64,000 nt of DNA from Capitella teleta. Lineage: Eukaryota; Annelida; Polychaeta; Capitellidae. Both the position numbers and the translations under genes were made by a program. The DNA lies in the NCBI GenBank assembly GCA_000328365.1, contig KB311062.1:405656-469655 (forward strand). The letters run 5' to 3'. The notes under the pieces were generated by a model. The model saw only the letters and a program-made list of their open reading frames with translations, made no database searches and was not told the DNA's origin. The stretch's first letter is position 1. Every line of letters begins with the position of its first letter. Shown piece after piece: positions 63,698 to 64,000 of this stretch.

Positions 63698-64000
63698 CTT
63701 GCGACACCAATAGCCGTGAAAATTATAAAATATTCGACTTCAATTAATGATGAATGTAATTCGATTGGAGAGAACAGCTTTAACGTGAAAAGCGCAAGAC
63801 TGTGGAACGATTTAACCAAAGTATTAAGAGAGACTGATGACAAAAAAGCGTTTAAACAAGTTTTAAAACCCCACCTTCTTACTATTTCTTATTGAGTATG
63901 CTTTTATAACATTTTTTAGTGTGTTATATGCAAGTAGCACGTAGAAACACTTTCATGTCTTTCAGCGCTCAAAAAAAAAAAAAAAAAAAGAAAAAAAAAG
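63698..64000 (+). mobile_element. 5'-truncated LINE 3' end with poly(A) tail
   Basis: An open frame of about 65 codons ends at 63894 and carries the sequence type seen at the C-terminus of many non-LTR retrotransposon reverse-transcriptase ORFs (FNVKSARLWNDLTKVLRE, then KKAFKQVLKPHLL). It is followed by a short 3' UTR and, at the window edge, an A-run of about 30 bases broken by G. The rest of the element is missing on the 5' side, as is usual for incomplete reverse transcription. The LINE clade cannot be told from this piece. Confidence 0.6.

Noticed and set aside
1-64000. CRISPR arrays, operons, or a virus-like element
   Set aside because: None seen: no regular spacer repeats, and no capsid, envelope, integrase or LTR-type structure was recognised.

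Overview
The window looks like nuclear DNA of a metazoan, most likely a protostome (arthropods fit well). Genes are split by GT-AG introns. Some introns are kilobases long and others only 49-56 nt. Gene density is low. There are microsatellites, a tRNA-derived SINE with target-site duplications, a LINE 3' end, a pogo-like transposase remnant and a 50-N scaffold gap. No bacterial operon or bacterial signal is seen. The species cannot be fixed from the sequence alone.

Four protein-coding genes can be rebuilt exon by exon with consistent reading phases, all on the minus strand. (1) 12366 down to 3899, and probably past the left edge: a secreted or membrane protein with signal peptide, SUEL-type galactose/rhamnose-binding lectin domain, CUB domain and sushi domain, every intron in phase 1. 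(2) 25816-24074: a two-exon carotenoid oxygenase (BCO/NinaB/RPE65 superfamily) of 518 aa with all four iron-binding histidines and an N-terminal signal peptide. (3) 40454-27740: a 14-exon, 580-aa cysteine-rich secreted protein of the uncharacterised invertebrate family whose domains Pfam calls DUF7044/7042/7043/7045, ending in a GPI-signal-like hydrophobic tail. (4) 59270-58607: a two-exon DUSP19-type dual-specificity phosphatase of 204 aa.

Weaker gene evidence: an orphan signal-peptide exon at 49423-49369 (minus), a plausible plus-strand terminal exon pair at 57049-57325, a short Cys-rich plus-strand exon at 60824-60901, and a candidate exon at the left edge (12-65, minus). The rest is intron or intergenic DNA in which I see no supported gene.

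The most interesting result is in gene 3. Its exons 2-7 and 8-13 carry the same six-step intron-phase series (1-2, 2-1, 1-1, 1-1, 1-0, 0-1) and encode matching cysteine motifs, so the protein appears to be an ancient tandem duplication of a six-exon module. Around the N gap, a 772-bp block is repeated almost perfectly and the two copies part exactly after TTAA. This suggests a heterozygous insertion of a TTAA-targeting DNA transposon laid out in tandem by the assembler.
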